Shown: positions 48,554 to 59,669 of the stretch, one piece after another | Position numbering within the stretch: the stretch's first letter is position 1 | Layout of the letters: every line of letters begins with the position of its first letter | Assembly (NCBI GenBank): GCA_049724395.1 | Contig: JAUGWO010000038.1 | Coordinates: 124,001-188,000 of the forward strand | From: Spongospora subterranea f. sp. subterranea | Taxonomy: Eukaryota; Endomyxa: Phytomyxea; Phytomyxea; Plasmodiophorida | Reading direction: 5' to 3' | DNA: 64,000 nt | The notes under the pieces: model-generated | Databases searched by the model: none | Told to the model about the DNA's origin: nothing | What the model saw: the letters and a program-made list of their open reading frames with translations, nothing else | Program-made: the position numbers and the translations under genes

Positions 48554-50180
48554 TGACTTGTAGGAGCTATCGAATCGCAACTTGTGGATTGATCATGGCG
48601 GTACGTTCGCCGGTCGTCTAACGACCCACGAACGGTACTTAATTTCCTCAAGAATCTTTCCGCGAACCATTTGGGGTCATGTACAGCACATATGGGTATA
48701 CAGTCGAATACAATTCGATTGCAGCAAAAGTGTGCACAAAAATTGGGTTGCCCAACAGATCACATAATGTTTGACGATCTGGCGTAAAGTTTGCTGGAGG
48801 GTTGGGACCATCGCGTCTCGAGAGGAAGCATTGAAGTGAGCAGTAATAGCCTGAAGAGAGACTGCAATTATCAAGGAATTCAACGGAGGTCAATCTCGAG
48901 GGTGAATATCCACCGACTGATGAGCGTCCGGCGGCCGTCTTCAAGTCTGGCGACGGGAGGTATTGGTCATGTGCTGGCGCCGATCTCTCGGAAAGAAAGA
49001 ATAGACAGCTTGTTAAAATTTGAATCCATGCCTGCGCGATGATCGAATCGCTGATTAATGGCACCTTTAGCAGAAGCGTGCCACAGTATCACCAGCACAA
49101 TAGACACACCATACGCACGACATTCGAACTTGGTGCGACAGCGTCTAAAATAAGCAGAATAAACCGATCGAGAATTTGAACGGGCCAAATCCTGATCTGT
49201 TTATTCTGCTTATTCAGTTAAGTTCGAGTGTTGAGCGCAACCTCCTTGATACATGATGAGACTACTGTACCTGTGATATTCGGGTGACTCTGCGCTCATC
49301 CCTATCGTGCACTGCGGTGTATAATGAATCAGGGTTTACATGTCAGTCCACAGTCGTTTTCGAGTGCACTCCGACCTACTCCGACATCGTCACATCGATA
49401 TACTGACGGCGGTGGGCAAAAGAGGCCGTGCACTCCGACGTCAAAATATAAACGTGGGTCGGTCAGGTAAAGGAGTGGAGTCCCCGGAGTGCGTGTGGAC
49501 AATGCTGGAAACGTTCGCTCTTTCTCGTGCGCGATATGGAGTTTTTCCCGTGTCGACCAAATTTACTTTGATGAACTGGGCAGATGTGTTTTGATATTAT
49601 CAATCCCAATTTTCAGATAACTTTCATATGTGCTGTCGGGTTCTACGTGGACCGCAAATGCCCATTTGACCCTGACCACAACTTGACCGGGTCATCCTGT
49701 AGCCGACCCCATGTAATCTGCTATAGGTCAGCGCTGCAATTCGCCTTGCATTAGGTTTCGCAAAGTTGATCCGGTCAAGGCAGATCAGAATTTGCTGCGT
49801 TGGAAAAAGTGTAACCTTCTAAGGCTTTTCCAGCCCATTCACGTTAAACACTGGATTTGATCGCTTGTAGCGACGCTGTTCTTTGTTCAACAACCGCCTG
49901 TCGCGTGACTTCTTTGGGCAAATCAGGGCAACGTTCTCACCCGACTCTAGATGTTAATGGATGCCCTCTGATCCTCGTCATTATTGACACTCATCGCCAG
50001 CACCACAGAAACAACATCATTGGGTTTTGAGGAAATCACTGGAATTCAGAGTTTCGGTGTACCAATTTAAAATGTCTTACACGGTAGTTTCCCAACGCTC
50101 GACACTTCAACGCAGGCTGTTTGACGCTGATCACGTTCATGATTCTACATAAGGACAAACCGGACAGGGACGTAAGTTCG
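48554..50180. other. Long spacer with a repeat arm and a hairpin
   Basis: The stretch 48690-48877 is a diverged single copy of the foldback repeat arm seen at 51368-51475. An imperfect inverted repeat lies at 49119-49226. Around 49360-49500 there are several short ACTCCGAC/GGAGTG motifs in both directions. The remainder (49600-50150) shows no gene. Confidence 0.45.
49119..49226. repeat. Imperfect inverted repeat (hairpin)
   Basis: AATAAGCAGAATAAAC (49149-49164) is the exact reverse complement of 49199-49214. The arms extend outward, with gaps, to ATTCGAACTT (about 49121) and AAGTTCGAGT (about 49220). It may be a small foldback transposon remnant. Confidence 0.7.
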
Positions 50181-51164
50181 TCAGGCTTTAATTGTTGACT
50201 GAATTTTCACTATTTGGTTTTTAGCGGGATTTGGAAACCGGTTGGTCGTGACGACAGTGCGGAGCCATTTGGAATCGGACAGCAGCTTGTAAACGATGGT
50301 GGCGCATAGGCCCAGGGACAGAATTCTCGCCGTGATCAGGACGGCTAGCCGATAGGAGTCGTCGCGAACCGTCGAGAACATCTCGAGAAAGACGAAAATC
50401 ATCGACGACATGTCGAGGGTCATCTTGATGAACAACATCTTGATCAAGGTGAACGAATTGTGCGAGTTCCCGTACTGTTTGCAGAATTTGACGAACCCGA
50501 TCAGGCCCTTCCCGATCATGTATCCTTCCGACAGCACCAACAATATTCCCGGCAGCATGGACAGCATCATCTCGGGGCCACTGCTCGCGTCCCCGCCGAC
50601 GATATAGGCAACGCGACAGATTAGCGCCACTCGTTCGGTCGGCACCTCCATGTACGAGGTGTTGGAGATCATATACCCGATGGAGGACATGAGGGTCGCA
50701 ATGTAGTTTATCTGGGCCATGATTAGAACGAGACGGCGACGTTCAAGATGAACGATATACGATAAGGGCGATGTTCAAACGTTTTTGAACTTTAGGTTCT
50801 AGGACGTAGAAAACCGACGCGATGCGATTCAGGAAAATTTGCTGGTTGGAATTGGTGTCTGGTGCGCATTCGTTAGTTGACATCGGCCAAAACGAAAACC
50901 ACAGAACCGACAGTAGATTTCCAGGACGAGAAAGTATGGGCAAAGCGATGTGTCGAACATCGGGATACACATCGAGATGATAGCGGTGAAACACGCGACA
51001 AGATCGATCACAGCCAGCTCCTGTACGGCCCGTTTCTGGGTTTTATCAGAGCGGAACCAGTGGTTGTTTATGGTTAGGGCGATAAACCCGAGCGTCATCA
51101 CGATGAATATGATGCTCGAGGGCAGTATGTTGGCCCAGAAATCATCGACGACGGACGGCGACAT
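50181..51164 (-). CDS. Seven-helix receptor-like protein, GC-rich array copy E
   Basis: The same protein layout as copies A-D but in GC-richer DNA with more diverged sequence. The start is at 51164 (MSPSVVDDFWANILPSS). DTSLCPYF precedes helix 3; the loop is SYMEVPTERVALICRVAY; the basic loop is KFCKQYGNSHNSF; helix 6 is LDMSSMIFVFLEMF. Both receptor-style cysteines and the NTS site are conserved. An intron separates EIYCRF from the downstream exon as in the others, and another follows LNIALIV (near 50760). The different composition suggests this copy is the older or functionally constrained member and that A-D arose later by tandem duplication. Confidence 0.68.
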
Positions 51165-51367
51165 CGCGATAAGTTTTCGCTTGAGAGAAAATATGTGGAT
51201 GGTGATCTGGTACAGTCAATGGAGTATCGCCAGAATGTGATCTTTGGTACCATCGTTGATGGGATGACGTGTACTGAAACGCTCTCATTCAATGATTTCC
51301 AACTTAGTCAGAACGTTCATATTCTGGAAATTATGACACCTGGCAATCGCAACACACCTAACAAACA
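51165..51367. other. Promoter side of array copy E
   Basis: No gene seen. Likely upstream region of copy E, bounded by the foldback repeat. Confidence 0.3.
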
Positions 51368-51645
51368 AGTTTTGTCGATCTGTCGTAAAGTTTGCTGGAG
51401 TGTCCGGGCCATCGCGTCTCGAGAGGAAGCATTGAAGTGAGCAGTAATAGCCGGGAGAGAGACTGCAATTATCGGCCGGACGCTCATCAGTCTGTGGATA
51501 TCACCCCCGAGATCGCCGACCTCCGTCAAGTTCCCCGATAATTGCAGTCTCTCTTCCGGCTATTACTTCTCACTTCAATACGTCCTCTCGAGACGCGATG
51601 GTCCGAACACTTCAGCAAACTTTACGCCAGATCGACAAACATTGT
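51368..51645. repeat. Foldback element: two arms of about 108 bp around a 59-bp spacer
   Basis: The left arm 51368-51475 and right arm 51535-51645 are near-perfect reverse complements, sharing AGTTTGCTG, ATCGCGTCTCGAGAGGA and GAGAGACTGCAATTATCGG in opposite orientation. A third, diverged arm copy lies at about 48768-48877. Similarity to that third copy continues beyond the right arm, to about 51700. This is typical of a foldback/MITE-like element or of nested terminal inverted repeats. Confidence 0.85.
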
Positions 51646-51888
51646 GTCAGAACCCTGTTTTTTGTGCATACTTGTGCTGCACTCAAATTCATCTTGGGCT
51701 CCCACCGCGTGGCACGGCACGAGCTGGCGACAGACTGTAATTTGCGTGATCTGGCGTGGTGTTTTGTTTGGTGGGGGGTCAGAGTGACTCCCACCCACCG
51801 CAGCGGCGATAAAATATGGAGTCGGCAGAATTGGCGTTGCGGGCACATCTCTATTGCCGTGGATATAGGGTGACGTGGTCGTTGGCCG

Positions 51889-52864
51889 ATGGCGGTAACC
51901 AAAGGAGGTCGTGCTGCCGGCCAGGCGAACTTCAAACTGTACGAGGATGTGTCGTTGTGCCAGGCGTACGTGCTGGTATCGGACGAGGCGGCGTCGCTGG
52001 GATCCGACCAAACCGGGTGGGAATTTTGGCTGAAAGTCACCGACGAATTCGATCGTATTGTCGCTGCCGAATCCCATGGTTTTGTCGTTCCCGAGACTAC
52101 TCTGTCAGGTTCTGATCGCAACGCCAGCTCGTGCAAGAACCGTTTCAACGGTACGATTCAGAAAGTGGTCAACAAGTTTGTTGCTTGTTTGACCAAGAGC
52201 ATGAAGGTGTTTCGTAGCGGCTGGGGCCTGTACGATTACAAGCTCGAGGCGAAAAAATACTTCTGCGAAGAGGAGAAGAAAGCGTTCAAGTTCGAGGTCT
52301 GCTATGACATTCTGAAGAAACTGCCGAAATTCAAGGTTCCCGTCGAAGATCTTCCTGAAAACGTTCGAACGGCGCTGAATCTTAGTGATGAACCCGGTGG
52401 TGCTGGTGAGGTCGTCTCATCTTTAACCCGGTCGGAGCGATCGGAATCCACCCGCGCTGGGCGCCCGAATATCGCCGGCCAGAGAGCGGCCAAGTTGCCG
52501 AAACTCGATCAATCGTCAGCGCAGGAGGACCTGGTCGCCCGCTTGATTCGTGTACAACGCCGCAATCTCGAGCTGAACGATAAAGGAGAAAGGAAAGGTT
52601 TTACAAGAGCTGACGCAATGTCTATTGGACAAGAATGCGATCCAGTTTTTCAGTCGGCTTCCCCCTGGCGATAATCGTGCGACTCAGTTCAACGAGGTGA
52701 TGGCCGACACGTACCTGGCGCAAGCAAAATTGAAACTGGCGCAAATCAACCAACAGTGCATCAGATTTGCCGACGCAGATCATTCATCGCTGTACGCTAC
52801 TGAAGAGCGAGGCGACGCCAACTTATTGTTGAACGTGAATTCTTCAACTGTTCAGGAGGAATAA
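51889..52864 (+). CDS. NAM/Myb-associated domain protein (Harbinger accessory type)
   Basis: The order EDVSLCQAYVLVSDEA, DQTGWEFWLKVTDEF, CKNRFNGTIQKVVNKFVA, SGWGLYDYKLEAKKYF and FEVCYDILKKLPKF matches the trihelix/Myb-like plus NAM-associated C-terminal proteins found in plants and protists, which are partners of PIF/Harbinger transposases or derived from them. A basic, Ser-rich linker with KLPKLDQSSAQED follows, then a helical tail (ADTYLAQAKLKLAQINQQ) ending at 52864. The tail is in a different frame from the main part. The change lies near 52590-52600, so either a single base has been lost or gained, or a short intron is missed. The start is the ATG at 51889. It lies directly beside the foldback repeat. 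Confidence 0.65.
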
Positions 52865-53099
52865 AATGTTTCGAACTGCGTATTTATTCTTCCCCATTGG
52901 TGTTTCCCATAAATGCTCACGTAGATCGTTGTGTATTCGAAGGCGTCGGAACGACGCTCCCTTGAACTTGAGCGTATGCAGAAATGAGGATACCCTTTGC
53001 CCTAGCCCATACATTGTGTTGTCCAGCTACTGTAGCAGACCAGTTCAGCGTTGTTCGTGCTCGCGACCTGATAGCCTTCGGGCAGTTGCGGCGGCTTTC

Positions 53100-53700
53100 C
53101 TGAACGACAAGCTGTTGTGAAGATATCTACATGCACCAGCCCGAAGGCTATCAGGTCGCAAGGCAGCCACAACGTCGAACTAGTTGTTAAGTTGGCTGAG
53201 GCTATATTGGGGCTGAAGCAGGCTGGACGACCCTGGTGCCAGACGGTATCCTCATTCTGCATAGGATCAGGTTCGAGGGAGTGCAGTTGCAATCGGCGCC
53301 AATGTCCCGAGAAACACATCGTCGTGTTGGCGCATTATATGCGAACGATATGGTTGTGGGCGGCGTCAAGAAAGGACGGGTTGCCGTCTGCCCAACGATG
53401 ATTATGCCAACAACGCTGGATATGCGATTGCTCACTCCGGCATTGGGGGCATTGAGGTGGATCAAGACCTTGGAAATAGGCACCACAGCACTCTCCCTGA
53501 GCGCCAACGATCCAGCAATGTTGACACGGTTCAACACATGCAGAATTGAACAGATTCTGATGCTGTCATGGGGTAGATCCATGGGAAACATCTCCATTCC
53601 GTTTCGCAAATAAGTCCTGCCCAGACTCGGCACCGCAGATGTCGCCAAGGTGTGTTGGTGTCATTCAGGTCGTGGTGGCAATGCAAGGATGTTTGTCATT
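53100..53700 (+). mobile_element. Ty1/copia reverse-transcriptase fossil fragment
   Basis: A short, broken stretch of copia-type polymerase. It begins with an IYMHQPEGYQVA block characteristic of this family's reverse transcriptase, and later parts correspond to the region after the active site. It carries several breaks and has no visible long terminal repeats. A short inverted duplication of the opening block lies just upstream (53064-53083 against 53134-53152). Old, inactive. Confidence 0.6.
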
Positions 53701-54880
53701 TCCACAGTCGGGCAGCTGTCTAAAATTTGAATATCAACTCATGAGCCCAAACAAAACAATCTATCCGAAGGCCAGTGTTCCTTTCATCTGTGCCATTTCG
53801 GGCCATTTATGGCCCACTCGATCCAGCATCAGAGGGCAACACAAAATAGGATAGACAGGGGCTTAATGGATGATCGATGCTGGAAGTGCTATCGGAGCGA
53901 CATTAGGGAACAAAACGAAAAGAATCTAACGTGTTTCACGAAGACCCGCTCTAAGATGAACAATTGCAATGGTCATAGATGGGACATTTGTGGAAACGGT
54001 CAACATCTGCCACACAATTACAATCAGACTGACAAAAAGAAAGCACATGCTTCAACAAAGTGGATTAGTTGGAAGATTAGAAAGTAAACAAATACAATTT
54101 GCATCTCAAGGAACATGACCAAAACGTCGGTCGAACAAAAAACCAGCGGAATAATAAACGAGGCAATAGAGATATATCAAGAATATCACATATTGGTTCA
54201 GTGTCATGTATGGTCAAAGGGATCGGGTGAATTTGTCATAACCCGTATAATCACCGATCGAATGGTCTGGAACCCGCTTCGGCTGGATTGCCAGTATTGT
54301 TGTCTGAGGATAGGTCTAATGGGCCAGGTGATCAATAGTCCCTGATCGGGTCAATGATCCATGGTATCGCCACTTGTGACATCCCCTCAACTGAACTGAT
54401 TTAGTCACGAAACACGTGTATGGTGTTGGGCTGGAAATTTGACAAAAACGGCCTGAAATCTTACTACCGTAGAGAGCAGCAAATGCAGTAAACGCCACTG
54501 GTTTTATTAAGTCAACTTGTGAATAGCTAAACGGAGATGACTGGCATCTCTGTTATCGTTATCTGCCAACTCCAGTTCTGCCAACTTCAGTTTTGCCAGC
54601 TCCAGCGCTGCCTGGCCATGACATTTGATGGTGCGGCTGGCACCCATTTTCAAAAAAAGCGCTATACACCAGTCACTGCAGATTAGCACAAAGGGGTTGA
54701 ACAGGCGAAGATTTGACAGACAGATTTTCTGAAACTGCCACATGGAGAGCAGTTTTTTCCTGATCGTTTTGGACGTTGATTATTTTTGGACACTCCGGAC
54801 CGGATTTTTCTGAGACTTTCTGGTGAGAAAAACAACATGTGATAAAAGTTGACTTGGAATGACGAGTCAATGATCCGGGC
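53701..54880. other. Unassigned region, probable mobile-element debris
   Basis: No clear gene. A plus-strand block at 54115-54345 and a minus-strand block at 54507-54743 (AALELAKLKLAELELADND) have coding-like composition; the latter resembles the helical tail of the NAM-associated gene at 51889 and may be a fragment of a second copy. Confidence 0.3.
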
Positions 54881-54889
54881 GATTCTCCA

Positions 54890-55597
54890 TATTGTTGCTC
54901 AATTCATAACCTCCCGCCTCGATTATATTGATTATGACGTCTGACAATCTGGAGATTATTCAGATTAGTGACACAAACAGATTATTGCAGATATACAGCG
55001 TCTGTGTTATTGCCAGGTGTAATGCTGTATTTCCATCTGTGTCAGCAACAACGGGATCGGCGCCACGAAGCAATAGATACTTGATCATCTCCACACTAGT
55101 GAATCAGTTTAATGGAGGGGCTCATCATGATCTCATTGTCAACCAACAATTTAGCTTTAACAGCCATATGGAGAAGAGTGTTCCCATCGTACAAATGGTT
55201 GATATCAATATTAATATCCTTGAACGTTAAAAACAGGATTTCTTTCATCCTGTGAGTACTTGAATGAATGATTGAGCAATTTAAACGACTTCATATTCAT
55301 CTTTTGATGTGACATGAGAACGGTCAACGGAGAGACATCATCATTATCGGATATAGTGGGGTCGGCACCATTCTTAAGAAGAATATGGGCGATATCATAC
55401 CTAGAAACAATATCACCGAAAAATGAGGGGAAAATAAAATCCAGACAGTAAATTAACCTTGAACAAGAATATGCTAACAAAAGAGCAGTTTTCCCAGAGT
55501 TGTTCATTAGATTTACGAAACAAAGAAAATCGATTGTGATCGCCCTCGCAGCGTTAATCAGATGAGTCACGAGCTCCCCAGATCTGTGAGATTTCAA
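54890..55597 (-). pseudogene. Truncated second ankyrin-repeat gene
   Basis: It repeats the exon pattern of the large ankyrin gene: SHRSGELVTHLINAA, then NSGKTALLLAYS, then HILLKNGADPTISDNDD with VSPLTVLMSHQ, and a further unit near 55000-55090. Only two or three repeat units remain, and the 5' side ends against a retroelement fragment, so this is probably a partial duplicate. A short functional gene is not excluded. Confidence 0.5.
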
Positions 55598-55790
55598 TCA
55601 AATCATTCGATTTGAAGACACATGATAGCAGAAGGGTTTGCGACTGAGTACCATAGAAATCTGGTTTATGAACCCTCGCAGGGCGCATCGGGAACCGTCA
55701 AACGGATCCGGAAGGCGAACCTTAGGTTCTGGCTGGGGAGGCTGCCGATCAATTTGCTGTCCCCGCCACTTGTTGGAACTCATTATCTGA
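55598..55790 (-). mobile_element. Ty3-like gag fossil fragment
   Basis: A short open block contains KVRLPDPFDGSRCALRGF, a pattern typical of the start of Ty3/Gypsy gag domains. No other element parts or terminal repeats are visible beside it. It is a remnant, truncated on both sides, of undetermined age. Confidence 0.5.
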
Positions 55791-55799
55791 ATGTTGACT

Positions 55800-56231
55800 C
55801 AGTGAACTTGTCACATTTATCCTTCAACTGACGTGAACTTGTCACATTTATCCTTCAACTGAACGAAATCACGAACGGGGTGAATTGACGGTTGTATCGT
55901 CTTATAATTCCGAAACTGTGTTCGCAATGTTCCTCTGAGCAATATCGTGGAACAGTTATTTACCACTAACTTTGGCAAATACGAACATTTGACCCGATGG
56001 CGTGATGAGTCAAATTACGCAGAGTGTATTTGTGAGGATTGTTTGAGGTAAAACCAGAGTAGTACTGACCCAGGACATTGAGATGAGTTGCTGTCGATCA
56101 ATACAGTCGACATTGCTCGCATAGCAGCAAGACGCGATTAAAAAGAGAGTAATCGCTAGGGCACAACATGATATTCATCAGCACCATCAAACACCAATAT
56201 CTGCAACAAAATATACATCAGCCCTTGATCT
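55800..56231. other. Intergenic stretch with a 32-bp tandem duplication
   Basis: The string GTGAACTTGTCACATTTATC occurs twice in direct tandem (55801 and 55833). No gene recognised in the rest. Confidence 0.5.
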
Positions 56232-57960
56232 TTACAGACCCAGAGGCTGATACTTTTCGCATGGTTTCACTGGAACATACAGATGGAGTACCAAGATGTC
56301 TGATGAAACATCGTTAATTTCGACAACTCCTTGCCAGACAGCAATATATGTGGAATAATTACCACCGGGCCGATGCATTTCAAGACACTCTTGACGAGAC
56401 ATGCACCTCGGAGAGATGTGTGGGCGGAGGATGATTAGCATCGATAGTTGAGTCAAATGAGATTTTACCATCAAGAAATCAACCTGATCAAGAGCATTGA
56501 TTCCAGGAGCATGACAATCAAGGTTTGCACGTACCAGAATATATCGCATCCAACTTGACTCATAGGCCACATCGTCGGTTCACCTCGGGTCATTCAAATG
56601 GTGTACTGACGATTACATGGCTGAAACCGACTGATTTCTCGTGACATAACTATGGCCTCGCAGCAACTAAACTCATCGGCGACATCGTAACTGGCGCCCC
56701 TTGCACTGTCACTGCTCATATCAGAGTTAGATTTATCGTCATCGTGCTCACCAGGATTGAGGAGAGTTGACCTTGATCTCAGTAGCGAAATCGGGCGATG
56801 TTTTGATGGCCTCATTAAACTCCTTCACATTGGTGGTTGGAATTAATTGTCCAGGGCTGACCCTGCCAACAGCTACTCCATGTCCATTCCACACCTGGAA
56901 CGAAGGTGGTACCTTGGTTGCATATAGAGAAAGTGAAACTGCGATCATATCAGCTCGCTTGTCGGATATCCAGCAAGTCCAGGTTCTGGTGGCGAATATC
57001 GCAATGCGCTCTGCGACTGTTGATGGAGACCAATCGATTATTGGGGAGCCTAACGAGTTAATTAAAATATTGGTCGCAATACACTGTTTTGAATGATGTG
57101 AACTGACTTTTGAATGACGCTGAAATACGCTGCAGATGACGAAACGATGGCGCTGGCAAACTTGCAGCCACGAATCGATACGCAGATCAAGCGTCGAAAG
57201 TATCATATAGAAATCGATAAGGAGGAATTCCAGCGGTCCACCACAAGCGTGCGGTAGCATGCAGCTCAACAAGCTGATTCTGATGTCACGATCATGTCGT
57301 ATAGAACTTCGAAATGTTATCAGAAATCATCGTGACAAGAGATACGGGTGTCAACATCATTCTTTGCAAGCTGAGATGAGTTTGGTTCCCGCTTGTCCCG
57401 TGTTCGAGAACGGCTTTCGCATTCTTGCAAAGAATCTTCCGTGCCTCGTTATTATCCACCCGAATCTGCTGATGGGACCTCAACGAACCTAATACTCGCA
57501 TCTGTGGTTTGCCCTCTATGGCTGAGCGCGCTAAGAGCCGTTGGAACATTCCTCATTCGAAAACATTTTTCCCGTGGAATCATCCAATCGTCAGCGTATT
57601 GTCTCTTCCGTAAATGTAATCATATTGAATGGCGAGTAAGATATCATCTGTAGGCGCCTTGAATGGCACAGCAATTTTGTAAGGCCTAAAATGGCTTCCC
57701 TAATGAATGGGGACTTCCCTTCCCCGTCTCCGCTGCTGATTCATCACATTCTCCTTAGCAGCAAAGCAGGTACGATGCGGCAGAAGCTGAATTGTTGCTT
57801 TGGTCAACAATCGGCAGGTTTAATACGGTAGACAAAAGTGCAGAGTTTCCCAATTCCGCCTGGCCGCTCTTCTCATCGAACGACTGCGATTAGCGGCGAT
57901 AGATCTCTGGCAGGTCGCAATCGGGGGCAGAAATGACGACTGAATTACCACCAACTTTGG
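56232..57960 (-). CDS. Unknown multi-exon minus-strand gene
   Basis: I do not recognise this protein. On the minus strand a series of coding-like blocks runs from about 57960 to 56232: VGGNSVVISAPDCDLPEIY, SFDEKSGQAELGNSALLSTV, DDILLAIQYDYIYGRDNTL, RVLGSLRSHQQIRVDNNEAR, then PPSFQVWNGHGVAVGRVSPG, later NPGEHDDDKSNSDMSSDSA and TYIAVWQGVVEINDVSSDIL. Short introns between them are plausible but not all were resolved. There is no membrane helix. The acidic Ser-rich part near 56700 may be a linker. It follows the kinase gene on the same strand. Whether all blocks form one gene is uncertain. Confidence 0.4.
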
Positions 57961-58199
57961 ACTGATCGGTTTTGTAAACAGGTATTACAGGGTGATAGTG
58001 CCAATGGGAATTAAGAAACTGTGCCGAGGACCGTGCACAGGATCCCTAGAAATGTCAGGTGCTCAATTCCATTTTATCTGCTATTCTTTCAAAACGGTCA
58101 TCATATTGAAAACGTGTTCCAAAGGTCACAACTTTGTGGGCCCGTATTGCCGTCGGTCGATGACCAAATTTGAGATATACACAATGTTTCGTAGATTCC

Positions 58200-59669
58200 T
58201 TATTTCATATCGATTCTCTTAGTTTTTTGGTGCCCGATGTTTGGAACAGAGAATTGCTTGGGGATGGATACCGATTGCGGACGCAAACCCAGAATTGGGA
58301 AGGCGAGAATCTCGCCGGCAGTCGGACGCAGGGTCGGGTCCATGGACAACATCGACGATAGCAGGGACCGCATGTCGTCATGAACCGGAATCGATTCCGG
58401 GAAAAACGGCCCAAATCCTGAAATCAATCAGAATAAACATCCGTTTTTGTTTTCGAAAAGTGTTTTGTGGAATCGAGCGAGAAATTTCGTTAGAGAGAAG
58501 GAAAGTCAGTTGAATTTGTGAAATTGGGTTTCGATGGAAAGGAACAGAACTCTGAGAACATTTTCACTGGAGATGAAATGGGCTGGGGTGGTATACCTGA
58601 TTTTGTGATGGGTTGAAATCCAGCCAGGATCCGGCGCTGCAGCGTTCCACCCAGATCGGAATGAGGGACGCCGCTCGGGTTGAACGCGCTGTACCCGAAC
58701 AGCATGATGAACAGCACCAGGCCCAATGCCCTTAACACAAAAGAGCCCCCAAACCAAAATCAGGATCATCATGATATCGATTGCCCTCATTTTTGAGAGT
58801 TAGAAAAAAACACGTCAAGAAAACAATGGAGGAGACGGTGTGGAGAAAAATACAAAAAATACACTGTGTGAGCGGATTGGTAGGAAATCAGCAAACGCTT
58901 GGCAAACAACTAAAGCTAAGTGTGGGATCTGACCAAATATCGGTCTGGAAGTTGACTTCGGGGCGTCGGACTGCTTCGGGCGCCAGAAACTCCAAAGAGC
59001 ATTGTGTGGCGATCTGGTGGCAGTCGGGTCGGGCGATTTGAGCGGCGCCAAAGTCGATCAGTTTGACCTTCATGGTCGACCCGTTGACCATGATGTTGGA
59101 CGGTTTCAAATCGCCATGGATAATCATCTTACTGTGCATGAACTCGACAGCCCCAACCTGAGTTGGCGTTTGATAAAGAGTTGTTCCAGCAATCAACGTG
59201 AGCAACGAAACAGAAACAATTCCACTTGAAATTGTGCAAAAAATCATGTTGAACTGAACAGCTGTTTTACGATTTGAGTGAATATTTTGATGGTAATGAG
59301 TAATGGAAGACGGCCTGAATACGTCTCGATTAAGTCGATGAGATCGCCGCCCTGGCAGCGTTCCAGGACCAGATACGTCCAGCGTTGTGTCCTATACACA
59401 TCCAGTAGTTTGACCACGGACGGGTGGGAGCACAGTCGAAGGACGGCCTCCTCATCATCTTTTGACGCGTACGCCGACACGCACTTGACGGCGACCTGTT
59501 CACCCGTCAGCCTGTGACGCCCGCGCCTGACGATACTCATGGACGCGTCATTGTCGATTCGCTCGAACAGGTCGTAGGTCAGGAAGATGTCTCGGCATCG
59601 GGCGGGATCGGTTAACCCTGGCCTGGCTGCAAATACACCGCTGACCCAGACCCAGGCAACCAACGCCAA
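58200..59669 (-). CDS. Serine/threonine protein kinase, CAMK-like
   Basis: The kinase domain occupies most of the protein. After an N-terminal stretch (MALVAWVWVSGVFAA) that could be a signal peptide or an upstream exon artefact come DLFERIDNDASMSIVRRGRH (Gly-loop region), the catalytic lysine in EQVAVKCV, HPSVVKLLDVY, LVLERCQGGDLIDLIE, the catalytic loop IIHGDLKPSNIM, KLIDFGAAQ (DFG), LEFLAPEAVRRPEV (APE), GLVLFIMLFGYSAFN and the C-lobe MLSMDPTLRPTAGEIL. The arginine of the usual HRD is glycine (HGD). Four or five exons are joined by short introns, including one near 59190-59250 and one near 58760-58940. No regulatory calmodulin segment is recognised after the domain. Confidence 0.85.

Noticed and set aside
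54507-54743. Minus-strand block with AALELAKLKLAELELADND as a gene
   Set aside because: Too short and isolated; most likely a fragment of a NAM-associated gene tail or a simple repeat-derived frame.
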